44,453 bases of DNA from Opitutaceae bacterium (GTDB lineage: Bacteria; Verrucomicrobiota; Verrucomicrobiia; Opitutales; Opitutaceae): positions 1-44,453 of the forward strand of contig SXSC01000334.1 of the NCBI GenBank assembly GCA_005792355.1. The letters are read 5' to 3'. Numbering within the stretch: the first letter of the stretch is position 1; each line of letters begins with the position of its first letter. The translations under genes were made by a program, and so were the position numbers. Below the pieces are notes generated by a model, which was not told where the DNA came from, made no database searches, and saw nothing but the letters and a program-made list of their open reading frames with translations. Shown one piece after another: positions 34,037 through 42,518 of this stretch.

Positions 34037-36850
34037 ATGAAACCCTACCGCCTCGCCCTCACGCTCCTGACCTCCGCCGGTGCCGCCCTGGCCCAAAATG
34101 TGGCTCCGCCGGCCGCGGCGGCGGAGGCCGCGATCGAATTGAACCCCTTTGTCGTCACCGCCGGCACCGATGACGGCTACGCCACCAAGGAGACGCTGTC
34201 CGGCACGCGCCTGCGCACCGACATCAAGAACGTCGCCTCGTCGATGTCGGTCATCACCTCCGAGCTGCTGCGCGACATGGGCGCGACGAGCTTTTATGAC
34301 GTCGTGGACTTTCTCCCCAGCACGTTCTCGTACGGCAGCAACGAGGGCGACGGCAACGCGAACGGGCTCCGCACCGGTAGCCCGTTCATTGTGCGCGGCT
34401 ACCGCTCGGATTCGCTCTCGACCAATTTCTTCACGGCGCAATTCCCGATCGACTCCTACAACACCGACCGCATGACCTTCACGCGCGGGCCGAATGCCAT
34501 CCTCTTCGGCATCGGCAACCCGGGCGGCACCGTCGATGTCTCGAACCACAAGGCCGACCTGCGGCGAACTTTCCACAAACTGGAGCTGCGGGTCGACTCC
34601 TACGGCAGTTTCCGCACCGCGCTCGATGCCAACCACGTGCTGGTGCCGCAGAAGCTGGGCCTGCGCGTCGATGTCCTCCACGACGATCGCCGGAGCAACA
34701 TTGAGCCGACCTACAACAAGCGTAATTCCATCTTCGGCACCCTCACCTATCAGCTCGCGAAGAATTCCGTGCTCTACGTGAGCGCCGAGTCGAACCGCCA
34801 GAGTGCGCAGATCGCCCGGCCTTTCGCGTTCTACGACTGGTACAATGGCTGGGCCAGCGCCGGCAAACCGATCAAGGAGATCGCCAAGAACACCGCGGCC
34901 GGCCCGGGCTGGGAGTTTGAAACCACCAACGGCTACCTCGTGAACATCCCCGGCATGGGCGTGATGAATTGGGGCGCGATGGCTTACGGCGCGCGCCCGT
35001 CCGTGCGCGGCGCCCGCGTCCGCACGGTCAGCTACGGCATGGGTTCCCCCAATCTGATCGTCCCGCTCGATGTCAACATCGTCGGCAACGCCGACCTGAT
35101 GAAGTACGACAACGCCAACTACTCGATCATCTTCCAGCAGCGTCTAGCGCCCAACCTCTTCCTGGAAATCGCCGGCCGGCACGACCACAGCTACCGGTTC
35201 AACCGGGAAATGGACGGCAACAACGTCGCCATCCGGGTGGACCCCAACGCCCAGCTGCCCGACGGCCGGCCGAACCCGCACGTCGGCCAACCCTACGTCG
35301 ATGTCCGGCCGACCGAGCAGCACATCCCAACCGACGTCGACCAACTGCGCGCGACGATCAGCTACGAAAAGAACCTCAATCATATCAAGGTCTTCAATCG
35401 CGGGCTCGGCCGGCTTTCCCTGGGCGGCCTCTGGAACAACGAGGCGCTCCACCAGTTCCTCGAGCAGTACGCGGAAACCAATCTCACTCCGCTCGGCACA
35501 CAGCGGGACCTCAGCAACGGCGTCAACCTGGTGCAGCGCCGGTGGTATTTGCTCCCGGGCCGGGAGCAGTATTATGCCGGCGAATTCGCGCCGGTCAGCG
35601 GCAACGGCATCACGTCGAGTTGGGAACGCGCCGCCAGCACGCCGCGCAACAATTTTAACCGCACCAATTCCTACGCCCTCGCCGCCAACGCGCTGATGTT
35701 CGACGAACTGCTCTCGCTCACCGGCGGTCTGCGCCGGGATGAGCTCCTCATCACCTCGGTCAACTACGTCAAGGACGCGCGCGGCATCTGGCCCGATGCG
35801 CGCGGCGGCGCGGGCCTGCCGGAACAACGCTTCGTGGGTCAGCCCTACCTCTTCGGCGCCGTCGTCAACGTGCACAAGAACTTTGGTCTGTTCTACAATC
35901 GGGCGACCAATTACCGGAGCTTCAACCAGTCGGCCCGCACCATCAACCAGGCCTTGATCCCGACGCGGGCCGGCAAGGGGCTGGACACCGGGCTCAAGTT
36001 CAACTGGGGGAATCTCCTCTCGGGATCGGTCACTTACTTTGAAACATCCCAGACGAACACTCTGGACGGCAGCCTGCGGGGCAAGAAGGGCGCCTGGATC
36101 AATTCCATTTGGGAAGTGATCGATTCCAGCAAACGGCCCGATCTGGTCGTCAACTGGACCGACCTGAAGGACGAAAAGACCCGCGGCACCGAGATCGAGC
36201 TGGTCGCCAATCCCACGAAGAACCTGCGCCTCTATGCCACGGCGAGCCGCAACATCAATTTCATGGTGGACCACGGCGCGACCGTGTTCGCCTACCTCGC
36301 GGAGAACTACCCGGTCTGGCAGGCCAAGGCCTCCACTCCGCTGCTGGCCAGCCTGTCGGACGGCGCGACGGTGGGCGACCTCATCCCGAAGATCCAGGCG
36401 GAGGCAAGCGACGACAAGCTCGTCATCGGGCAGAAGCAGACCCGCGTGTATGAGTGGCAGACTAATTTGATCACGCGGTATCAATTCGACCGCGCCTCCA
36501 CCCTGAAGGGGCTCGCGGTCGGCACCGCCCTCCGGTGGCGCGCCGCGCCGATCATCGGCTATTACCGCAAGGTGACCGTCAACACACCGCTCGGTCTCCT
36601 CGATCCCTCGCGCCCGATCATGGGCGTGCCTTCGACCAACGGCGACGTGTGGCTCGACTACAGCCGCACCTTTACGGTGGCGAATCGGAAGGTGCGTTGG
36701 GCGGGCCAGCTGCGGGTGCAGAATTTCTGGAACGACCGCACCGCGATGCCGTGGTCAGCGGATGTGAACGACGCCGGCAGCGTCTTCATGCAGCAGCGCC
36801 GCGCCCCTGGCGAACGCCAGTACGTCCTGAGTTCGACCTTCGAATTCTGA
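34037..36850 (+). CDS. TonB-dependent outer membrane receptor
   Basis: A 937-residue outer membrane transporter, energised by TonB. A signal peptide (about 1-19) is followed by a TonB-box-like stretch and the plug (LNPFVVTAGTDDGYATKETLSGTRL, then TSFYDVVDFLPS and MTFTRGPNAILFGIGNPGG), then a long beta-barrel ending in YVLSSTFEF with the terminal Phe expected for BAM-dependent insertion. There is no N-terminal carboxypeptidase-like domain and no SusD gene nearby, as is usual for such receptors in Verrucomicrobiota. I chose the ATG at 34037 because the signal peptide begins there; the frame stays open 125 codons further upstream. It probably imports the oligosaccharide handled by the neighbouring sulfatases and glycoside hydrolase. 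Confidence 0.93.
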   Translation: MKPYRLALTLLTSAGAALAQNVAPPAAAAEAAIELNPFVVTAGTDDGYATKETLSGTRLRTDIKNVASSMSVITSELLRDMGATSFYDVVDFLPSTFSYGSNEGDGNANGLRTGSPFIVRGYRSDSLSTNFFTAQFPIDSYNTDRMTFTRGPNAILFGIGNPGGTVDVSNHKADLRRTFHKLELRVDSYGSFRTALDANHVLVPQKLGLRVDVLHDDRRSNIEPTYNKRNSIFGTLTYQLAKNSVLYVSAESNRQSAQIARPFAFYDWYNGWASAGKPIKEIAKNTAAGPGWEFETTNGYLVNIPGMGVMNWGAMAYGARPSVRGARVRTVSYGMGSPNLIVPLDVNIVGNADLMKYDNANYSIIFQQRLAPNLFLEIAGRHDHSYRFNREMDGNNVAIRVDPNAQLPDGRPNPHVGQPYVDVRPTEQHIPTDVDQLRATISYEKNLNHIKVFNRGLGRLSLGGLWNNEALHQFLEQYAETNLTPLGTQRDLSNGVNLVQRRWYLLPGREQYYAGEFAPVSGNGITSSWERAASTPRNNFNRTNSYALAANALMFDELLSLTGGLRRDELLITSVNYVKDARGIWPDARGGAGLPEQRFVGQPYLFGAVVNVHKNFGLFYNRATNYRSFNQSARTINQALIPTRAGKGLDTGLKFNWGNLLSGSVTYFETSQTNTLDGSLRGKKGAWINSIWEVIDSSKRPDLVVNWTDLKDEKTRGTEIELVANPTKNLRLYATASRNINFMVDHGATVFAYLAENYPVWQAKASTPLLASLSDGATVGDLIPKIQAEASDDKLVIGQKQTRVYEWQTNLITRYQFDRASTLKGLAVGTALRWRAAPIIGYYRKVTVNTPLGLLDPSRPIMGVPSTNGDVWLDYSRTFTVANRKVRWAGQLRVQNFWNDRTAMPWSADVNDAGSVFMQQRRAPGERQYVLSSTFEF

Positions 36851-37027
36851 ACTGCATCCATCCCCCCGCGGCCCGGAGTCGCAACCCGCCTGCGGCCGGC
36901 AAGCCGGAAGTTGGATGGGGTGCCCACGGGCCGGGGCAAGATCATGGGGACAGGTTGATAAAATCCCGGACCGCCGACGTTCGACATCGCCACGCCTAAG
37001 TTCCGCTGCAAGATTCCGTTTGCCGCC

Positions 37028-39127
37028 ATGAAATTCCTGCGGGTTGTCGCTGCTTTCTCCCTCACCGCGCTGGCCGCGTTCGCGCAGTCGCCGAGTGTAT
37101 CCAATCTTTCAACGCGCGCCCAGGTCGGCACCGGCCAGGACATTCTCGTCGTCGGCTTCAACGTCGGCCCCGGCGGCGACCAGACGATGCTCATCCGGGC
37201 CACCGGGCCCGCGCTGGCCGGCTTCGGCGTCACCGGCGTCCTCGCCGACCCCAAACTCGAGGTGTTCTCCGACGCCACCAAGATTGGCGAAAACGACAAC
37301 TGGAGCACTCCCGTCGGCTCCGCCGTAGCGGTCACCACGGCGGATTTCACGGCGACGGGCGCCTTCGCCATCCCCCCGGGCTCCCGCGATGCTGCGTTCA
37401 TCGCGCGCTTCCCCCCTGGTTCCTACTCCGCGCAGGTTTCCGGCGTCGGCAACACCATCGGCGTGGCCCTGGTGGAGGTTTACAAGGTTGGCACCGGCGG
37501 GGCTCGCTTGGCCAATCTCTCCACCCGCGCCCAGGTTGGCGTGGGTGGCGATGTCCTGATTCCAGGCCTCGTCGTTTCACCCGGTTCAGGCACGCGCCGC
37601 CTGCTTGTCCGGGCCGCCGGCCCGGCCCTCGGTGGCCTCGGCGTCGTCGGCGCGCTCGCCGATCCAACCATGCGGGTGTTCGGCGCAGCCGGCGTTGTCG
37701 TCGCGTCGAACGACAACTGGGGCACACCCGTCGGCCCCTTGGCCTTCGCCGCGCCGGCCTTGAGCAGCACCTTCACTCAAAACGGTGCGTTTGCTTTTTC
37801 CGCCGGCAGTCGCGACGCCGCGTTGATCGCGGAGTTCGCACCCGGGAACTACACGATCCAGGTGAGTGGCGTCGGCGACACCCGCGGCGTCGCCGTCGTA
37901 GAAATCTACGACATCACCCCGGCCGCACCCACGTCGACCAACGTCAGTCCATCGAGCCTGACCGGCAAGGTCATGTGCGGCTACCAAGGCTGGTTCAACG
38001 GCGAGGGCGACGGCGCGAACCGCGGTTACAATCACTGGGCCCCCGGCGGTCGGCGGCCGGGCCCCGGCCAGGTCAATGTCGATCTCTGGCCGGATCTCAC
38101 GGAGTACGGCGCGAACGAGCGTTTCCCGACCAACTTCATCCACGCCGACGGACGGCCCGCGGAGGTTTTCAGCTCGTATCTCCGGCCCACCGTGATGCGG
38201 CATTTCCAGTGGATGCGCGAGCACGGCATCGACGGCGTCTTTGTGCAGCGGTTCATCAACTCGCTCCGCAACGCGACTTCACTCCGGCACAACGACACCG
38301 TCCTCGCGCACTGCCGCGAGGGCGCGCGCGTGCACGGTCGCACCTATGCGCTGATGTATGATCTGAGCGGCCTCGCGCCCGGCCAGGCCGACTTCCTGAT
38401 CGCCGACTGGCGCAGACTCGTGCGCGAAACCGCCCTCACGCGCGACGCCGCGTATCTCCACCACCGCGGCAAGCCACTCCTTGCCCTCTGGGGCTGCGGC
38501 TTCCTGGACGACAGCACCCGTCCCGCGCTCGACGATTGGCGGAAGATCCTCGCCTTCCTCAAGGACGATCCGGACGGCGGCGGTCTCGCGATCATGCTCG
38601 GCGTGCCGACCTTCTGGCGCACGCTGACCCGCGACACGATCCCCGACCCCGCCCTGCTCGAGGTGCTGCAACTCGCCGACGTGATCTCGCCGTGGTCGGT
38701 CGGTCGCTATCGCACGCCGGCGGAAGCGGCGAGCTACGCCGCCACCGTGTTGCAGCCGGACCTGCTCTGGTGCCGGGAACGCGGGATCGACCTCCTGCCA
38801 GTCGCGTTCCCGGGCTTCAGCTGGTCCAACCTCAAAGGAGCCGGCACCCCCCTCGATCAAATCCCGCGACTCCAGGGCCGGTTCTTCTGGTCGCAAGTCG
38901 CAGCGGCGAGACTGACCGGCGCCGACATGCTCTACGTCGCGATGTTCGACGAGGTTGACGAGGCCACGGCGATCTTTAAGTGCACCAACCAGCCGCCGGT
39001 CGGCGCCGGGGTGGGCTTTCTCACCTACGAGGGATTGCCGGCCGACCACTACCTCCGCCTCACTGGTCTGGCCGCGAAAGTTATTCGCGGCGAAATTGCC
39101 GTCACCACCGAACCGCCGGGACGTTGA
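37028..39127 (+). CDS. Secreted GH71/99-like protein with two N-terminal sandwich modules
   Basis: A 699-residue protein. After a signal peptide (about 1-19) come two tandem modules of about 135 residues (24-152 and 158-295) sharing NLSTRAQVG, RAxGPAL, GVxGxLADP, NDNW, GSRDAA, QVSGVG and a closing VEVY/VEIY; such modules recur in Opitutus secreted proteins as far as I recall, with no known function. From about residue 313 the chain resembles the GH71/99-like group (GKVMCGYQGWFN, REHGIDGVFVQRF, YDLSGL, PVAFPGFSW, MFDEVDEATAIFK), alpha-mannan or alpha-glucan-active relatives; acidic residues in FDEVDE and YDLSG are candidate catalysts. It lies 177 bases after the receptor gene and is probably cotranscribed. 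The substrate is inferred only. Confidence 0.82.
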   Translation: MKFLRVVAAFSLTALAAFAQSPSVSNLSTRAQVGTGQDILVVGFNVGPGGDQTMLIRATGPALAGFGVTGVLADPKLEVFSDATKIGENDNWSTPVGSAVAVTTADFTATGAFAIPPGSRDAAFIARFPPGSYSAQVSGVGNTIGVALVEVYKVGTGGARLANLSTRAQVGVGGDVLIPGLVVSPGSGTRRLLVRAAGPALGGLGVVGALADPTMRVFGAAGVVVASNDNWGTPVGPLAFAAPALSSTFTQNGAFAFSAGSRDAALIAEFAPGNYTIQVSGVGDTRGVAVVEIYDITPAAPTSTNVSPSSLTGKVMCGYQGWFNGEGDGANRGYNHWAPGGRRPGPGQVNVDLWPDLTEYGANERFPTNFIHADGRPAEVFSSYLRPTVMRHFQWMREHGIDGVFVQRFINSLRNATSLRHNDTVLAHCREGARVHGRTYALMYDLSGLAPGQADFLIADWRRLVRETALTRDAAYLHHRGKPLLALWGCGFLDDSTRPALDDWRKILAFLKDDPDGGGLAIMLGVPTFWRTLTRDTIPDPALLEVLQLADVISPWSVGRYRTPAEAASYAATVLQPDLLWCRERGIDLLPVAFPGFSWSNLKGAGTPLDQIPRLQGRFFWSQVAAARLTGADMLYVAMFDEVDEATAIFKCTNQPPVGAGVGFLTYEGLPADHYLRLTGLAAKVIRGEIAVTTEPPGR

Positions 39128-39551
39128 GCTGACGCTGATGCCGATCCTGAATGCAGGGAATCGACTGCGATTCCACATCTGCGACGTCCGATTGCACGAG
39201 CTTCGCTGGTGCACCCTCGCGACGAATTTACGTTCCACCTCGTCGCTACCGGCTGCGGCGGCGTTTCCCGTTCACGTTTTCTCCCGCGCCGTCAGCTCAC
39301 AGAACAACTGTGCCAATATTGATCCACCTCGATCCTGGCTGAGACGTTTTTTTGTCACAGAGAGCACGGAGAGCAAAGAGAGGCCACCAAGCGGGAAGGC
39401 GGGCGTTAATTTCCGGCGGTATTCTCAGTGACCAGCGGTTCGATTCCTTCGGTTACGGTTGCCGCGTTGGGATCGATCCGGGATAAATACCGAAAACGAA
39501 TACGGCCACTCTTGATTCCGGTCGCCGGACTCGTGCCTCGAGCCAGACTTC
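39128..39551. other. Convergent gap with repeat-like DNA
   Basis: 424 bases between the GH71/99-like stop and the kduD stop. A TGCAC...GTGCA hairpin with inner AGC/GCT lies near 39194-39215 and could slow transcription. At 39350-39385 a purine-rich CACAGAGAGCACGGAGAG-type stretch resembles a simple repeat seen in many bacterial genomes. I see no gene. Confidence 0.4.
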
Positions 39552-40331
39552 TCAACGGCCACACCAGCCGCCATCGACCGTCAGCACATGACCACTCAGG
39601 TAGTCGCTCGCAGGTGAGGCCAAAAAGATAATCGCACCCTCCAGGTCGCTCGGCTCGCCCCATCGGCCCGCCGGAATGCGGCTCAAGATTTCCTGGGAAC
39701 GCACGGCGTCGGCTTGGAGCGCGGCGGTATTGTCGGTGCGCATGTAGCCGGGCGCGATGGCGTTCACCTTGACGCCCTTCGAGGACCATTCATTCGAGAG
39801 CGCTTTGGTCAGCTGACCGACCGCGCCTTTGCTCGCGGCATAGCCGGGAACCGTGATGCCGCCGAAGAACGTGAGTAGCGACGCGATGTTGATGATCTTG
39901 CCGGAGCCGCGGGCGAGCATGTGCCGGCCGGCGGCCCGGCAGGCGGTGAACACACCGTTGAGGTTGACGTCCATGACGGCATCCCAATCGGCGTCGGTGT
40001 GGTCGGCGGCGGGCGTGCGCTTTATGATGCCGGCGTTGTTGACAAGGATGTCGAGCTGCCCCTGCCATGCGACGGCTTCGTCGATGAGCCGCTGGACGGC
40101 GGCGCGGTCGCCCAAGTCCGCGGCGATGGCGTGGGCGCGGACGCCGAGGTTGAGCGCGTTAATTTCGGCGGCGACGGGAACGAGCTTGGCGGGGTCACGG
40201 CCATTGATGATCACATCAGCTCCGGCGCGCGCGAGGGCGAGGGCCATGGTTTTGCCGAGGCCTTGGGAGGAACCGGTGACGAGGGCGACTTTGCCCGAAA
40301 GACCGAATTTTTGCTGGAGAAATGAGTTCAT
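39552..40331 (-). CDS. kduD: KduD-like short-chain dehydrogenase
   Basis: A 259-residue SDR enzyme close to E. coli KduD, which reduces 2,5-diketo-3-deoxygluconate to 2-keto-3-deoxygluconate in breakdown of unsaturated uronates from pectin, alginate-like or glycosaminoglycan substrates. It has TGSSQGLG at 19-26, NNAGIIKR, the S-Y-K triad (IASLL, GYAASKGA) and the family stretches VNAIAPGYMRTDNT and RIPAGRWGEPSDL, nearly identical to KduD. Start is the ATG at 40331; the frame continues upstream into the promoter region. Its presence suggests that the glycan used by this locus contains uronic acid. Confidence 0.92.
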   Translation of the reverse strand: MNSFLQQKFGLSGKVALVTGSSQGLGKTMALALARAGADVIINGRDPAKLVPVAAEINALNLGVRAHAIAADLGDRAAVQRLIDEAVAWQGQLDILVNNAGIIKRTPAADHTDADWDAVMDVNLNGVFTACRAAGRHMLARGSGKIINIASLLTFFGGITVPGYAASKGAVGQLTKALSNEWSSKGVKVNAIAPGYMRTDNTAALQADAVRSQEILSRIPAGRWGEPSDLEGAIIFLASPASDYLSGHVLTVDGGWCGR

Positions 40332-40699
40332 GGGCAGAGCGGAGTGCAAGAGGCCGCCAATGAGAAACGAAGCGCGAAGCTGCCCGATGCAGAGCGGGTT
40401 GGTCGCGGCGGGCGGGGAAAGTAGTGGAGTTTCATCAGGGCAACGTCGGAACATCAAAGCGGCGAAAGCCAAGTTCGGCGAACTGCAAATGGAAGATTCT
40501 CCAGCAGCAACCCGAGCCTCGGCTTTCCCGGCCAGCACTTTTGCTATGCTGTGGCCGACACGCCGCTCGACCCCTACCGCGTGGTCACCGACGCGAATCC
40601 CCTCGGCACCGGCAACGCCTTCACGTTAGTTTACTCCGCAGACAATTCCGCTGCGCTGACCTGAACTCGCTCCACCCCGCTTCAACGCCGCCGCCCCGC
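40332..40699. other. Divergent gap between kduD and sulfatase with a gene remnant
   Basis: 368 bases. The left part (40332-40500) must contain the kduD promoter; the right part contains the coding-like fragment at 40503-40664. No clear promoter is visible. Confidence 0.4.
40503..40664 (+). pseudogene. Possible C-terminal remnant of a lost gene
   Basis: A frame without a start codon reads NPSLGFPGQHFCYAVADT, then DPYRVVTDANPLGTGNAF and ends TLVYSADNSAALT with TGA at 40662. Third positions from about 40536 to 40623 are almost all G or C, as in real genes here, and the residues look protein-like. It is only about 50 codons long. I read it as the tail of a deleted gene that stood before the sulfatase; the family is not recognised. 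Confidence 0.35.
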
Positions 40700-42178
40700 A
40701 TGATCCGCCCTACTCTCTCCGCCTCGCTCTTCGGGCTCACCGCCCTTCTCGGGGTTTCCGCCGCCGCCGCGGCCGAAAAACCCAACGTCGTCCTCATCGT
40801 CCTCGACGACATGAACGGCTGGCTCTCACGGCGCGACTACCCCGCGCTCCAGACACCCGCGCTGGACCGCCTGCGCGCCCAATCGCTGAACTTCGTCAAC
40901 GCCACCTGCAGCGTCACCGTCTGCAGTCCGTCGCGCGCGTCGTTCCTCAGTGGACTGCACCCGTCCACCAACGGCGCCTACCTCAACGGCGCCGACGTCT
41001 GGGAGCTGCCCGGCTCGATCAACCAGGGCCTCCAGTCGCTGCCCGAGTTCTTCAAGGCCCGCGGCTACACCACCTGGGGGGGCGGCAAACTCTTTCATTC
41101 CCCTCTGCCGCGCGTGCGGCTCGACGCGATGTTCGATGTCGAGGCCAAGGCCAAGAACGGCTTCGGACCGTTTCCCGATGCCGCCCACCGCCGCGGCGGC
41201 TCGCAATTCATCGGGGTCCAGCCCTGGACGGGCCCCGACAGTGATTTTCCCGACGTGGAGAACGCCGATCAGGCCGTCGAGTTTCTCGGCCGCCCGCAGG
41301 CCCGGCCCTTCTTTCTGTTCTACGGACTCTGGCGCCCGCACACCCCGTACACCGCGCCGCAACGTTTCTTCGATCTGTATTCAAAGACCCGATTCGACCT
41401 TCCCGCCGGCTGGAAGCCCGGCGATCTCGACGATGTCCCGCCCGAGGGCCGCCGCCTGACGGACGGCCTGAAGCGGGTACAGGTCGACGGCCGCGTCGAC
41501 GAGGCGATCTGGAAGGAGGATCTCCTCGGCTACTGCGCCAACACGTCGTTTGCCGACTGGAACATCGGCCGCGTGCTCGCCGCCCTCGAGCGCAGCCCCC
41601 ACGCCGCCAACACCCTCGTGATCGTCACTTCCGACAACGGCTTCCACTGCGGCACCAAGGAGCGCTGGGAAAAAGGCACACTTTGGGAACTCTCCGCCCA
41701 CGTGCCGCTGTTCGTGCGCGGTCCCGGGGTCCGCCCCGGCGCGAGCCCGCGCACGGTCAGCCTCGTCGACCTTTATCCGACGCTCGCCGACTTCTGCGGC
41801 TTGCAGCTTCCGGCGCACTCGCTCGACGGCCGCAGCTTCGCCCCGCTGTTGCGCGACCCGGCCGCACCGTGGGAGCGGCCGTCCTTCACCGCCTACGGCA
41901 AGGGCAACGGCAGCGTGCGCGACGAACGGTATCGACTCATCCGTTACCACGACGGCACCGAGGAACTCTACGACCATGCGAGCGACCCGCATGAGTTCAC
42001 CAACCTCGCCGCTGATCCCGCCCAGGCGCCGGTGCTCGCTCGCCTGCGCCGCGCCCTTCCGCTCTCCTGGGCTCCCTCCTGGGGCGGCCGCTGGGAGGTG
42101 CCGCGGCTAGGCGAACCCGCCCGCTACGCACCCGAGTATCCCCTGCCCGCCGGCTACGTACCCAAGTCGAAGACCTGA
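40700..42178 (+). CDS. Secreted sulfatase (iduronate-2-sulfatase-like)
   Basis: A 492-residue sulfatase with a signal peptide (about 1-25). Metal ligands D36-D37 are in VLDDMNGW and the formylglycine signature is C75-S-P-S-R79 in CSPSRASFLSG. GGGKLFH and FYGLWRPHTPY, with the late SDNGFHCGTKERWEKGTLWE block, match the iduronate-2-sulfatase/choline-sulfatase-like branch rather than the arylsulfatase branch of the gene at 29441. So the locus encodes two sulfatases of different specificity. Start is the ATG at 40700, at the signal peptide; the upstream frame is the remnant region. Together with KduD it points to a sulfated uronate-bearing polymer. Confidence 0.93.
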   Translation: MIRPTLSASLFGLTALLGVSAAAAAEKPNVVLIVLDDMNGWLSRRDYPALQTPALDRLRAQSLNFVNATCSVTVCSPSRASFLSGLHPSTNGAYLNGADVWELPGSINQGLQSLPEFFKARGYTTWGGGKLFHSPLPRVRLDAMFDVEAKAKNGFGPFPDAAHRRGGSQFIGVQPWTGPDSDFPDVENADQAVEFLGRPQARPFFLFYGLWRPHTPYTAPQRFFDLYSKTRFDLPAGWKPGDLDDVPPEGRRLTDGLKRVQVDGRVDEAIWKEDLLGYCANTSFADWNIGRVLAALERSPHAANTLVIVTSDNGFHCGTKERWEKGTLWELSAHVPLFVRGPGVRPGASPRTVSLVDLYPTLADFCGLQLPAHSLDGRSFAPLLRDPAAPWERPSFTAYGKGNGSVRDERYRLIRYHDGTEELYDHASDPHEFTNLAADPAQAPVLARLRRALPLSWAPSWGGRWEVPRLGEPARYAPEYPLPAGYVPKSKT

Positions 42179-42518
42179 CGCGGCCCGATCGCGCTCCAGG
42201 AAAAGTCTGGGGCCATGCGCCCCGCCCTTCTCACCCCGGAGTTCCCCGCACCTGCAGCTGTCCCGCGGCCGACGAGCGATCGGCTGGTCCAAGTTTACCA
42301 CCGCTGTGCCCAATACCTTGGATTGAACGGGTGAAATTCAGATTCGCGCGCCGCCAACCCCAAGCCCCACGGCCCTGGCCGGCTGCCTCACGAGGTCGCC
42401 GCCCGAACCGGGTTTTTCTCGCATCCCTCCGCGCATCGGACAGCGTGGCCGAAGGCGGTTGACCGAGTGCAACTCCAGCAACCGCTGCCAGCTGCGATTA
42501 CTCCAAACCCCGTCCGCC
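42179..42518. other. Intergenic region after the second sulfatase
   Basis: 340 bases with no supported gene. A short GGGGC/GCCCC hairpin at 42209-42223 follows the sulfatase stop by 30 bases and might act as a weak terminator, though no T-run follows. Confidence 0.3.

Noticed and set aside
42209..42223. An intrinsic terminator after the second sulfatase
   Set aside because: The stem is only 5 bp and no T-run follows on the transcript side.
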